This document shows positions 53,344-61,558 of a stretch of DNA of 64,000 bases, in pieces. The notes beneath the pieces were generated by a model, which saw nothing but the letters and a program-made list of their open reading frames with translations, had not been told where the DNA came from and searched no databases. The position numbers were made by a program, and so were the translations under genes. The stretch spans positions 1 through 64,000 of the forward strand of contig SUWF01000010.1 in assembly GCA_015061575.1 (NCBI GenBank), in the 5' to 3' direction. Source of the DNA: Lentisphaerota bacterium (GTDB lineage Bacteria > Verrucomicrobiota > Lentisphaeria > Victivallales > Victivallaceae). Every line of letters begins with the position of its first letter. Within the stretch, counting starts at the first letter, position 1.

Positions 53344-53772
53344 TTACAGATCTTTTTCGGATTCCTCAGCTTCGTATTCCCAATTACTGTTGGCATGGCT
53401 GCGGTCCCAGCGCTCCGGATGGCGGTTCTGCAGATAAAAAAGCAATGCCCGTACATCTGGCGGCACATCTTTGGTGATGGTGCGGCGTTTGAGCACTTCG
53501 AGTACTTCGCCGCTTTTTTTATCTACCAATTCCTCGGCCGAACTTTCGTTGATGGTAAAACCCAATGCTCGTTTGAGCAGCGCTTGTTCTGCCCGGTCAG
53601 CAGTGGAGGTTGCCTGCAAGGCTTCGGCCAGTTCCGGATGAGACTTTTTCCAGCGCAAAAATTGTTCCGTACTGACTCCCAGCAGATGGATGATCTCGTT
53701 TTCCGGCAGCCCGTGCCGGACAAATATGCCGGTGATCTGAGCTATTTCCCGGCGATAACGGTTATTTGACAT
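53344..53772 (-). CDS. Orphan phage terminase small-subunit-like HTH protein
   Basis: A 142-residue DNA-binding protein. An N-terminal helix-turn-helix (IVRHGLPENEIIHLLGVSTEQFLRWKKSHPE, residues about 17-47, quoted in part) is followed by AEQALLKRALGFTINESS. The C-terminal segment KDVPPDVRALLFYLQNRHPERWDR has the form (VPPD..A..F.L.NR.P..W) seen in phage terminase small subunits. No large terminase, portal or capsid gene is nearby, so it is a domesticated or remnant copy, or a regulator of that fold. ATG at 53772 has AGAGGA upstream. Downstream on its 3' side lies the repeat island. Confidence 0.68.
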   Translation of the reverse strand: MSNNRYRREIAQITGIFVRHGLPENEIIHLLGVSTEQFLRWKKSHPELAEALQATSTADRAEQALLKRALGFTINESSAEELVDKKSGEVLEVLKRRTITKDVPPDVRALLFYLQNRHPERWDRSHANSNWEYEAEESEKDL

Positions 53773-53885
53773 AAAATATATCCTCTTCCAAGCGGAAATA
53801 TCCGCATTTTTCTAATGTTTGATGCTATTTATATACATTTTTGTCAATTCGATTTGATTAAAAATAAAAAAAAAGTGGCTCAAAA

Positions 53886-53915
53886 TTGGATTTTTGCCGC
53901 CAGCGGCTGTAAAAT
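53886..53915 (+). promoter_or_regulatory. Possible promoter and operator of the ROK gene
   Basis: TTGGAT (53886-53891) and TAAAAT (53910-53915), 18 nt apart. A GCCGC-CA-GCGGC palindrome (53896-53907) lies in the spacer and could be an operator for the encoded regulator. Confidence 0.4.
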
Positions 53916-53960
53916 ACTCAATAGAACTGGTGAAATCATTTCATAAAAAAAGAATTTACC

Positions 53961-55001
53961 ATGAAAGATACTAAACGGGCCCGGATCATCCGGCAGCTTA
54001 AACAGCAGATATTGGCTTCCTCGGCCGGGGTAAGCCGGGCAGACGCAGCCAGAGAATTGAATATCGATCTGCGTACTGCGGCGGCTTATCTGGAACAGCT
54101 GGCAGAGTGCGGTTTACTGCGCTGCGAAAAAGTCATTTCCGGCGGCAAGGGGCGTCCTTGCGGGATTTATCGCAGTAATGCCGACAATCTTTGTTTTCTG
54201 GGAATGCACATTGCCAGAAATTTGCACATATCGTGCATGGTGATCGATTCGCTGGGACGGGAGCTTAAAAGCTGTGCTATTGATCTGGATCCGGCGGCCA
54301 GCCGCTTGAGTGCATTCAATGCGGTGCTGGAGCTGGTCAGAGAGTGCAGCAAGTTGGAAGGTAAAGTGCTTTATGGTATCGGGCTGGCGATTTCGCGCTG
54401 GCTGCAGCCGCCGCTGTCCGGCGAGGATGTTTATGCTAATTTAGTGGATTTTTTGAGTCGGGAAACCGGCGTGGCGGTTTACCGGGATGTGATCATCAAT
54501 GTTGGAGCTTTCATTCTGGCCCGCCAGCTTAATTGCCGCAATCTGGCCTTGATCCATACTGGCGAAGTCATCGAGTTCGGGCTGGTGCGCGACGGTGTGC
54601 CGGTAGCGGATTTTTCCAAGCGGGAAGCGTGGCTTTCGCACATCTGTGTCAAGCCCGATGGGCATCGCTGTTATTGCGGCAAGTATGGGTGTTTTGAAAA
54701 TTATGTTACTTACGCTTCCCGCCGGGAGTTTTTTAACAACAGTGTCAACCGGACTGGTACCCAGCGGGCGTTGGGCGAAATGTTGGGAACTGCCATGGTG
54801 CGGCTGGTGCGTAAATTTCCCGTGGAAGCAATAGTTTTTCTGGATGCCAACGACATATTTTTCAATGCGGAAGACTATTTTTTTGCGCACGTCAACAGCA
54901 AAGTATCGCTGTTGCGGCATCATGCGGCGCCCAACGCTGAGTATGCGGCAGCTTCGATGGCCGCTTATTTTGAACTGCACCGGTACACCGGTGATGAATA
55001 A
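53961..55001 (+). CDS. ROK-family transcriptional regulator (NagC/XylR/Mlc-like)
   Basis: A 346-residue cytosolic regulator. The N-terminal winged helix-turn-helix (about 10-65) contains SRADAARELNIDLRTAAAYLEQL. The ROK sugar-binding/kinase-like domain follows. The zinc signature GHRCYCGKYGCFENYVTY near 232-250 retains the C-x-C-G-x2-G-C-x-E pattern. The catalytic Asp of true sugar kinases is not evident, so regulation rather than phosphorylation is likely. It lies 35 nt upstream of a DegT-family aminotransferase gene and may control it; the inducing sugar is unknown. Confidence 0.82.
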   Translation: MKDTKRARIIRQLKQQILASSAGVSRADAARELNIDLRTAAAYLEQLAECGLLRCEKVISGGKGRPCGIYRSNADNLCFLGMHIARNLHISCMVIDSLGRELKSCAIDLDPAASRLSAFNAVLELVRECSKLEGKVLYGIGLAISRWLQPPLSGEDVYANLVDFLSRETGVAVYRDVIINVGAFILARQLNCRNLALIHTGEVIEFGLVRDGVPVADFSKREAWLSHICVKPDGHRCYCGKYGCFENYVTYASRREFFNNSVNRTGTQRALGEMLGTAMVRLVRKFPVEAIVFLDANDIFFNAEDYFFAHVNSKVSLLRHHAAPNAEYAAASMAAYFELHRYTGDE

Positions 55002-55036
55002 AAATCAACTCAAAACCTCAAACAAGGAGTATAAAA

Positions 55037-56278
55037 ATGAGTAATCCTGAACTCGCCATCAACGGCGGCCCCAAGGCCGCAGAAGGTCTGCCGAATCGGT
55101 TCCACTTCGGCAAAGAAGAAAAAGCTGCTGCGGATGCGCTTTTTGATCAGAGCATTGCCACCGGCAACGCCATCGGCTACAATGGGCCGGAAGAAGAAGC
55201 CTTCGGCAAGGAGTTTGCCGAATATCTCGGCGGTGGTTATGCTGACGGGGTCAATGCCGGTACCAACTCGGTATATGTTGCGCTCAAGAGCTTGCAGCTG
55301 CCGCCGTTTTCGGAAGTTATCGTCGGCTGCGTCACTGACCCCGGCGGGATGATGCCGATCGTGGAACTCAACTGCATCCCGGTTCCGGCAGATACTGAAC
55401 CCGGCAGCTTCAATGCCGGTGCTGCCCAGATCGAAGAACGCATTACCGAACGCACCAGTGCCATCGTGGTTGCTCACATCGGCGGCGAACCCGCTGACAT
55501 GCCCGGCATCCTGAAAGTGGCCGAAAAATACAATCTGCCGGTGGTGGAAGACTGCGCTCAGAGCCACATGGCTTTGATCAATGGCCGCAAAGCCGGTTCG
55601 TTTGGTACGGTCAGCGGTTTTTCGCTGATGTTCGGCAAGCACATGTGCGTCGGCGGTCAGGGCGGCGTGGTCTTTACCAAGAGCGAAGATCAGTATTGGA
55701 AGGTACGCCGGGCGGCCGACCGCGGCAAGCCCTTCAATCTGCCCGGTCACACCAACGTGCTGTCGGCGATCAACTGCAATATGGATGAATTTCATGCGGC
55801 GATCGGCCGGGTTCAGCTCAAGAAGCTGCCGGGCATTGTGGAACGCCGTTTGAAGTTTGTGCAGATGATGATCGATCGCGGTTTTGATAAGCTCGCCAGC
55901 ATCTATCTGCCGCAGAAAGATTTGCGTGACGGTTTCCAGAGCTGCTACTGGTGGTGGCGCATCCGTTTTGTGCAGGAAAATATGAAATGCACCCGTGAAG
56001 AATTCTGCGATGCTTTGGCTGCAGAAGGTATCAAGATCATGGCCAACTACAGAGCTGCTTTGCCGGCAACGCAGGAATGGTTCCAGAACCGGGCAGATAA
56101 GCATCCGTGGAACAACCCGCTTTACAAGGGTGACGCCAATGCTGTTTACGCTACGCCCAACTGCGACAAGGTCATGGCGACCGACATGGTGTTCTTTATC
56201 AACGAAAGCTATGGCGAAGTCGAAGCCGACAAGATCATGGCGGCGTTCAAGAAGGTCACCGACGCTTTTGCCAAATAA
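55037..56278 (+). CDS. DegT/DnrJ/EryC1/StrS-family aminotransferase
   Basis: A 413-residue PLP-dependent enzyme of the sugar aminotransferase group. Elements: YGDGVNAGTNSVYVAL-like phosphate turn (here ADGVNAGTNSVYVALKSL near 72), EVIVGCVTDPGGMMP, IVVAHIGGEPADMPG, VVEDCAQSHMALINGRKAGSFG near 170 (quoted in part) and the PLP lysine in GFSLMFGKHMCVGGQGG near 201. AAGGAG precedes the ATG. It is in a likely two-gene unit with the ROK regulator. It and the protein at 22727-24049 belong to the same family but are not close copies. Substrate unidentified. Confidence 0.85.
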   Translation: MSNPELAINGGPKAAEGLPNRFHFGKEEKAAADALFDQSIATGNAIGYNGPEEEAFGKEFAEYLGGGYADGVNAGTNSVYVALKSLQLPPFSEVIVGCVTDPGGMMPIVELNCIPVPADTEPGSFNAGAAQIEERITERTSAIVVAHIGGEPADMPGILKVAEKYNLPVVEDCAQSHMALINGRKAGSFGTVSGFSLMFGKHMCVGGQGGVVFTKSEDQYWKVRRAADRGKPFNLPGHTNVLSAINCNMDEFHAAIGRVQLKKLPGIVERRLKFVQMMIDRGFDKLASIYLPQKDLRDGFQSCYWWWRIRFVQENMKCTREEFCDALAAEGIKIMANYRAALPATQEWFQNRADKHPWNNPLYKGDANAVYATPNCDKVMATDMVFFINESYGEVEADKIMAAFKKVTDAFAK

Positions 56279-56300
56279 GCTGTTTTATAAATAGCTTATA

Positions 56301-56346
56301 AAAAATTAAGCGGCTGCCGATATATTTGGCAGCCGCTTGTTTGTTA
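56301..56346. terminator. Bidirectional terminator
   Basis: Stem AAGCGGCTGCC / GGCAGCCGCTT (56308-56338), with T-rich sequence on both outgoing strands, between the convergent DegT and Cys-rich HTH genes. Confidence 0.85.
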
Positions 56347-56357
56347 TTTGACAGTGC

Positions 56358-56978
56358 TTAATCTTTCCGCAAGATGATGCTTCCTTTGATTATACTCATT
56401 TTCGATAAGTCGAAATTCTGATTCCAGGAGTTCAAGCTCCTGTAAAATTTCGAGCCGTGAGCGGGTGCGCTCCAATTCATTGACGATTTCTGACGACGGA
56501 TTTGACATACTGCCTCCATAAATGTTGGTTGTTTACGTTGCCGGCTCTTGCGTTCACGGTTGGCCAGCAACCGGGCAATTTCCGGATTTTCTTTACATTT
56601 TCTGCGCAAAGCCTGCTGCACCGCCTGACGGGATGTGTTGCGGCGGCGGGCGATTTCCGAAAGGGTGATATCCGGATCATTGATCTTGGCTTCCAGCAGT
56701 TCCAGCGCCAGCGGATCCAAGTGCAGCATATAGACGATGACCTCCAGCAGATCATTGCGTGAATATTCAAGTTTTTCGCCGCTGAGCTTGCGCATCCGCT
56801 GAACGGCGAGTTCTTCGGCCAGTTCCCGGCTTTCCTGATCCTGCAGTGATTCATCAAAACTGGTCATGTGCTGAGTCAACAGCTCCAGATCGGCAGCTTG
56901 TTTACACCACTTGACAAGTGTGCATTTATGACAATCATGCTGTTTGCTTGGGCGGTAATGACCATAACACTTTTTCAA
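56358..56978 (-). CDS. Cys-rich helix-turn-helix protein of unknown function
   Basis: A 206-residue protein. The N-terminus (about 1-30) has a cysteine cluster, C..H...HDCHKCTLVKWC, suggesting metal binding. A helical middle leads to an HTH (DITLSEIARRRNTSRQAVQQALRR, quoted in part, near 105-130), then a basic tail. The start is a TTG at 56978: AAAGGAG lies 9 nt upstream and no ATG fits. The promoter region contains palindromes that the protein could bind. Not recognised as any named regulator; a phage- or mobile-element origin is possible but unproven. Confidence 0.65.
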   Translation of the reverse strand: MKKCYGHYRPSKQHDCHKCTLVKWCKQAADLELLTQHMTSFDESLQDQESRELAEELAVQRMRKLSGEKLEYSRNDLLEVIVYMLHLDPLALELLEAKINDPDITLSEIARRRNTSRQAVQQALRRKCKENPEIARLLANRERKSRQRKQPTFMEAVCQIRRQKSSMNWSAPAHGSKFYRSLNSWNQNFDLSKMSIIKGSIILRKD

Positions 56979-56994
56979 AATAAAAACTCCTTTG

Positions 56995-57041
56995 TTATTA
57001 AGTTTCTATTAATAAAATAGCGTGTTTTGCTAAAAATGCAA
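56995..57041 (-). promoter_or_regulatory. Putative promoter and palindromic operator of the HTH gene
   Basis: On the minus strand TTGCAT (57041-57036) and TATTTT (57019-57014) are 16 nt apart. An inverted repeat TTATTAA / TTAATAA (56995-57015) overlaps the -10 box, a position suited to self-repression. Confidence 0.5.
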
Positions 57042-57059
57042 GTGGCAAATAAAGAAAAA

Positions 57060-57095
57060 ACTTAATAAAATGCAAAATATTGACATTTATTAAGT
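57060..57095. repeat. Second TTATTAA-type inverted repeat upstream of the HTH gene
   Basis: Perfect arms ACTTAATAAA and TTTATTAAGT with a 16-nt centre, sharing the TTATTAA core with the -10 palindrome. Possible second operator site. Confidence 0.5.
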
Positions 57096-57194
57096 AAAAT
57101 TGAGAAAAAGTTTAGTTGGGTTCGCATGGATAGCACCGGTGGTTTAAAGCACCGATTCCGGCAATACATCCGGTTATCCGGGCCGAATAAGTAT

Positions 57195-57223
57195 AAAAAA
57201 AAGCGGCGCAAAATTTGCGCCGC
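57195..57223 (-). terminator. Intrinsic terminator after the third pseudopilin
   Basis: On the minus strand the palindrome GCGGCGCAAA..TTTGCGCCGC is followed by a run of eight T residues, 27 nt after the pseudopilin stop. Confidence 0.88.
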
Positions 57224-57249
57224 CCAGAAAATTATCCAAATAACATTTA

Positions 57250-57882
57250 TTATTCCCAAGTAAAGTCATCAATCTTTTCGAGGGTATCGTCAGCCAATTC
57301 CTTGGTTTTGATGTTGCCGCCGAGATACAGAATGTTGGTCACAGCCGGGTGATTGCCTTCGGCGGAGTCAGTGGTGGCATGGTCGGCCCAAATGGCAGCG
57401 CCGGGGTTGTCACGACCGATGACCTGACGCTTGCCGTTGCCACCTTCAACAACCAGCCAGTCATAGGAGAGGGCAGTGACCGCAAAAGCATTTTCTTTGT
57501 CAGTCGGGCACTTGAAATACTTCTTGAACGCATCTTCACGTTTGGTTTGATCGGCCGAGGTGGACTTAATGCGGCTGCCGGTCATGTAACCGCCGGCCAG
57601 CAGCTTGTTGGGAGCCTGATCCGCAGCCGGTTCTTTTTTGCCCAGAGTGGCAAAAGAGCCAGTTTTTTCAGCAGTAGCGGCAGTAGCGGCGCCCGGCAAT
57701 TTGCCTTCGTTGTTATTGCTGAACATGATGGAGGCTTTGCCGATCTGGCTGAGGAGGTTGATGCAGCTGGTATTGCGGGCGCTTTCACGGGCGGCGGAAA
57801 GTGCCGGCAGCAGCATACCGGCCAGAATGGCGATGATAGCGATAACCACCAGAAGTTCGATGAGGGTGAAATTCTTTTTCAT
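57250..57882 (-). CDS. Pseudopilin-like protein (prepilin-type N-terminal domain)
   Basis: A 210-residue protein whose N-terminus [20 protein letters not shown] is the prepilin-type helix with a very short leader of four residues. The residue before Phe is Asn rather than Gly. The globular domain has two Cys ([11 protein letters not shown] and FKCPTDKEN) and ends [12 protein letters not shown], matching the H-x9 signature. A consensus promoter and strong AAGGAG support high expression. Unlike the other two, no hydrolase gene follows; it stands alone between a terminator and nadA's downstream region. Function unknown. Confidence 0.85.
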   Translation of the reverse strand: MKKNFTLIELLVVIAIIAILAGMLLPALSAARESARNTSCINLLSQIGKASIMFSNNNEGKLPGAATAATAEKTGSFATLGKKEPAADQAPNKLLAGGYMTGSRIKSTSADQTKREDAFKKYFKCPTDKENAFAVTALSYDWLVVEGGNGKRQVIGRDNPGAAIWADHATTDSAEGNHPAVTNILYLGGNIKTKELADDTLEKIDDFTWE

Positions 57883-57922
57883 TTTTTTCTCCTTGATTGC
57901 AGTTTTATGGAAACCTCTCTTT

Positions 57923-57951
57923 AATTTACATGGAAATCAAGCACTTGTCAA
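57923..57951 (-). promoter_or_regulatory. Strong putative promoter of the third pseudopilin
   Basis: Minus-strand TTGACA (57951-57946), 17-nt spacer, TAAATT (57928-57923), about 40 nt before the ATG. Confidence 0.7.
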
Positions 57952-57978
57952 CTTTTTTGCGCTATTTTGTTACAAAAT

Positions 57979-58890
57979 TTATTTTATTGCCAGCATCCGT
58001 TCGATGGGCAGCCGGGCCCGTTCGATCAAGGTTGGCGGCAATTCGACGGGAGTTTGCATGTTTTCCAGCGCTTTCAAGATGCTTTCCAGCGTGATCTTTT
58101 TCATGTTCAAACAGCGCGGCGAGGGGGCCAGCGCAATAAATTCCTTATCGGGATTTTCCTTGCGCAAACGATGAATAATTCCCACTTCGGTACCGATAAC
58201 AAAGCTTTTGGCTTCCGATTCCCGCACATATTTGAGCATCCCGCCGGTGCTTAAAGCCGCATCGGCTTTGGCGGTGACGGCTACCGGGCATTCCGGATGC
58301 ACTACGATCGGCGAGTTGGGGTACTGCGCTCTGGCCGCATCCAACTGCGCCGGATCGATGCGGTGGTGCGTTGGGCAATAGCCGGGGAACAGAATAATTT
58401 CCCGCTGCAGATTTTTGGCCACGTTGGCACCCAGGTTCTGATCGGGCAAAAAGACGATCTCTTTATCTGCCGGGATCGAAGATACGATTTTTTCGGCATT
58501 AGCCGAGGTGCAGCAAATATCGACCTCCGCCTTGACCGCTGCCGTGGTATTTACATACGCTACAAAAACAGCATCAGGATGCTGTTTGCGCAGTTGGCGT
58601 ACTGCATCGGCACTGGCCATATCGGCCATGGGGCAGCCGGCGGAAACTTCAGGCAGCAGCACGGTGGAGTCCGGAGCCAGCAGTTTAGCGGTTTCGGCCA
58701 TAAAAGATACACCGCAAAAGACGATCACCGGCGCCTTGGTTGCCGCCGCTTTGATGCTTAATTCCAGTGAATCGCCCACAAAGTCGGCAATATCCTGAAC
58801 TTCGCCGATGACATAATTATGAGCAAGGATCACTGCATTACGGATCTTGCGCAGTTCATTGATTTTTTTGATGATATCTGAATTGGTCAT
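57979..58890 (-). CDS. nadA: Quinolinate synthase
   Basis: A 303-residue cytosolic 4Fe-4S enzyme that condenses iminoaspartate with dihydroxyacetone phosphate to quinolinate in NAD synthesis. Three pseudo-symmetric domains carry the cluster cysteines: in CGVSFMAETAKLLAPDS near 80, in PIVVHPECP near 190, and in LAPSPRCLNMKKITLE near 275 with the second half of the domain. Also LLPEVSAGCPMADM and HHRIDP. The start was set at ATG 58890. A GTG at 58902 in frame, with AAGGA 4 nt before it, is a possible alternative. A good promoter is at 58927-58955. nadB and nadC are not in the window; nadE is at 41913. Confidence 0.94.
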   Translation of the reverse strand: MTNSDIIKKINELRKIRNAVILAHNYVIGEVQDIADFVGDSLELSIKAAATKAPVIVFCGVSFMAETAKLLAPDSTVLLPEVSAGCPMADMASADAVRQLRKQHPDAVFVAYVNTTAAVKAEVDICCTSANAEKIVSSIPADKEIVFLPDQNLGANVAKNLQREIILFPGYCPTHHRIDPAQLDAARAQYPNSPIVVHPECPVAVTAKADAALSTGGMLKYVRESEAKSFVIGTEVGIIHRLRKENPDKEFIALAPSPRCLNMKKITLESILKALENMQTPVELPPTLIERARLPIERMLAIK

Positions 58891-58926
58891 AAAAACACTC
58901 ACTTTCCTTATATAGCAGTATATTAA

Positions 58927-58955
58927 AATATACAGTTTTCAAGCCGATTTTGCAA
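58927..58955 (-). promoter_or_regulatory. Putative sigma-70 promoter of nadA
   Basis: Minus-strand TTGCAA (58955-58950) and TATATT (58932-58927) with a 17-nt spacer, about 37 nt before the start. Confidence 0.6.
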
Positions 58956-59032
58956 ATCAAACAGCAAATAAATGCGCAAAAAATAGAACTCTGCGGTCTG
59001 GTGCTGGTCCGGTTGGCAGAACAAAATGCTGA

Positions 59033-60527
59033 TCATTGGAATTTATCGGCCAGCTTTTGCAGGAGTTTATCCAAGGCTTGTACTGTTGAGAGTTTTACTG
59101 CCGGACGGTCGGGCAAACCGGACGTGTCGCCTTCGATTGCACTTTGCAGCTGTACAACAGCTTTGTTCAGTTCTATCTGGGCGATCGCCAGCATATTTTC
59201 GGCGCGGATCAAATCGCTTTGGGCTCCGTTCAACCGGGTGATGGTGGCTTTTGCGGAATTGTATTCGGCCTGTACCAGCTGACGTTGTTCAAATACCCAA
59301 TCCAGACTTTGGCGGTAAAGTTTGAGCTGACCGGCGGCATTGATGATGTTTTCATGGGCGTCGCTGACCTCATTTATCACTTGCAGAAACCGCTCCTGCA
59401 AGGCGTATCGGGCGGCAATTTCGATTGCGTTGAGTTCCCGCAGCAAATTATAGCTGGCAAAACCTTCAAACAGATTCCACTGCATCGTTGCGCCGTAAGT
59501 GTTGCTCAAATGATTGTAGCGGGAGGCGTTGTAACGGTAATCGGCGTAGCGGAAGTTGTTATTGCTGAATGTTCCGGAGTAAAACAAATGCACCGTAGGC
59601 ATAAAATTGGCGTAGCCTTGCAGGTAACGGTAATGGCTGATTTTCAGTTCGCTCCGGGCGGCTGCCAGATCGCTGCGGCGGGCAATGGCCATATCGTAAT
59701 AAGTTGTCAGTGGTTCGATTTTTACATCTTCAGTGATTTGCAGGGGATCAAGTTTGATGGCTGCCGGCAGATATTCGACTGTGCCGCCCATGAGCGCAGC
59801 CAGTGCATAACGCGCCGAGCGTGCCCGGGTGACAGCCGTCAGTATGGCACTGCGGGCTTCGTTGCCGAGGATTTGAAAATTCAGCACATCGCTCATGGAG
59901 TTTTTGCCGAAACGGTAGCGGCTGCGGGCCTGTTCGAGCGATGATGTTTGAAATTTCAGATCAGCTTCGGCGATGACTTTTCCGGCTTCGGCAAGCATTA
60001 TATCATAGTAGGCAAAAGCCACTGCCTGCAGCAGCAGACGGCGGGCGTTGGCATCTTCCTGCAAACTTTTATTGAAGTTGGTTTGAGCAATAAGCATATT
60101 AAATTCCCGCTCAAAACCATCAAAAACCAGCCAGGTGGCCTGCAAGGTGGTGCCATTGGAAAAATAATTTTCGTATGGCATGATCCCCGCCGGCGGATTT
60201 TTTATGTGGTAACTGTTGCGCAAACTTTGCGTTACCGATGAATTGCTTTGGATATTGGGCAAATAAGCCGCCAGCGAGCGGTAGTAGCGGTATTTGGCGG
60301 CTTTGATGGCCTGATATGCCGCCTGATAATTCGGATTGTTCTGCAAGGCGATCGCTTGGGCTTCCTGCAGCGAAAGTGTTTTTTTTCTGCGCGACATTTT
60401 GCCAGTCAACTGCCGCTTGCAGCTGGCGGAAATCGTCCATTGATTCAAGCATATTTGCCGGTTTCAATGCACAACCAACGCACAGCAAAAGCAAGGTAAA
60501 GATCAGGAAAATCAACTTTATTGCCAT
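59033..60527 (-). pseudogene. TolC-family outer-membrane efflux protein, frameshifted at an A8 tract
   Basis: Would encode a TolC/NodT-like outer-membrane channel lipoprotein of about 497 residues. The 5' part (from ATG 60527) reads MAIKLIFLIFTLLLLCVGC, a signal peptide with a lipobox-like Cys19, then ESMDDFRQLQAAVDWQNVAQKK. At eight consecutive A (T on the plus strand, 60379-60386) the frame shifts. The downstream frame continues TLSLQEAQAIALQNNPNYQA, the typical TolC N-terminal helix, through two coiled-coil repeats to 59033. Removing one A restores a continuous frame. This may be a sequencing or assembly error, a real knock-out, phase variation or transcriptional slippage. It overlaps the upstream HlyD-like gene by 10 nt. 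Confidence 0.82.
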
Positions 60528-61558
60528 AAAAAGAGTTCCCAGAAAAATTGCCGGATCGGCCGTGACGGTATATCCAGCTCCACATAGGCACTGGCTCCGT
60601 GGGTGAAAAATTCTCCGGGCGGCGGATCCAGGATCTTTATCTGCACCGGAAAACGCTGGGGCAGATAAAACCACTCGTTTTCTTTGGCAACTTCCATCAA
60701 GCCGGTCTGGCGGGACATTTTGCGTCTTTCGGCGGCATAGCCGGTGTGTTCCACCAGCCCGTTGTAGACTTTGCCGGGGTGCTGCCACAGCCATATCCGG
60801 GCTTTTACCCCCGGTTTTATGGAGGATAATTCACTCTCTTTAAGATTGGCTTGCACATACCAGACGGAGGTATCGACAAAACCGCACAGCACTTCGCCGG
60901 GGTGATAGTAACCGCCGGGAGTAACGGTCAGATTGGTTATATAACCGTCGGAAAAGGCTTTGACATCACTCAAGTCGTACCAGAGTTGAGCCAACTTCCG
61001 GGTGGAGTGCAGTTTTTTGAGTTGCGCTTCGACCATTGAGCATTGGTGCCGGACTTCTTCTGCGGCATATTTAAGTGCTTCATAACTGGCTTGCGATTCC
61101 TGAAGTGCCCGCAGCCGTTCTTCGGCATATTCGCCGGGGACGGCGGCACTTTTCAGCATATTTTCAGCTTGCGTGTAAAGGTATTGGGCGTTTTTCAAAC
61201 GGGCTTGAGCTTGTTTTTGTTCGGCGGCAATGCGTTTGAGTTTGGCGGTCAGGCTTTTCAGTTCGGCTTGCCGGGAAGATATTTCGCTTTCAGTTTCCCG
61301 AAGCTTCAAGCGATACGGCTCTTTGAAAACGGTAAAAAGTTTGTCGCCTTTTTTGACAAACTGGTTGTTTTTTACATATATATCAGTGATGAATCCGGCC
61401 GTAAAGGGCGAAACCGGCCGCGTGTACGCAAAAACAAATGCGTTGGGCGTAAACGGTTTGAAGTGCCAGTAACACCAATAACTGCAGCCCAGCAGCAGCC
61501 AGAAGATCACCTGCAGACCCAACAGGTGGTTTTTCAAAAAATCGAACAATTTTTTCAT
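60518..61558 (-). CDS. HlyD/EmrA-family periplasmic adaptor protein
   Basis: A 346-residue membrane-fusion protein anchored by one N-terminal helix (about residues 12-32) with the rest in the periplasm. It bridges an inner-membrane pump to a TolC channel. The barrel-sandwich halves are VSPFTAGFITDIYVKNNQFVKKGDKLF near 49 (quoted in part) and LTVTPGGYYHPGEVLCGFVD near 220; between them is an alpha-helical coiled-coil hairpin (about 85-200, ETESEISSRQAELKSLTAKL). It starts within the end of the FUSC-like gene (ATGA overlap) and its 3' end overlaps the TolC-like gene by 10 nt, so the three are one tightly coupled operon. Confidence 0.87.
   Translation of the reverse strand: MKKLFDFLKNHLLGLQVIFWLLLGCSYWCYWHFKPFTPNAFVFAYTRPVSPFTAGFITDIYVKNNQFVKKGDKLFTVFKEPYRLKLRETESEISSRQAELKSLTAKLKRIAAEQKQAQARLKNAQYLYTQAENMLKSAAVPGEYAEERLRALQESQASYEALKYAAEEVRHQCSMVEAQLKKLHSTRKLAQLWYDLSDVKAFSDGYITNLTVTPGGYYHPGEVLCGFVDTSVWYVQANLKESELSSIKPGVKARIWLWQHPGKVYNGLVEHTGYAAERRKMSRQTGLMEVAKENEWFYLPQRFPVQIKILDPPPGEFFTHGASAYVELDIPSRPIRQFFWELFLWQ

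Noticed and set aside
53263-53769. A 168-codon plus-strand frame opposite the terminase-like gene
   Set aside because: The minus-strand frame has a ribosome site, an HTH and a family-like C-terminus; the plus-strand one has none of these.
53344-56978. A prophage covering the terminase-like and HTH genes
   Set aside because: No integrase, portal, capsid, tail or lysis gene and no attachment-site repeats are seen; the intervening ROK and DegT genes look metabolic.
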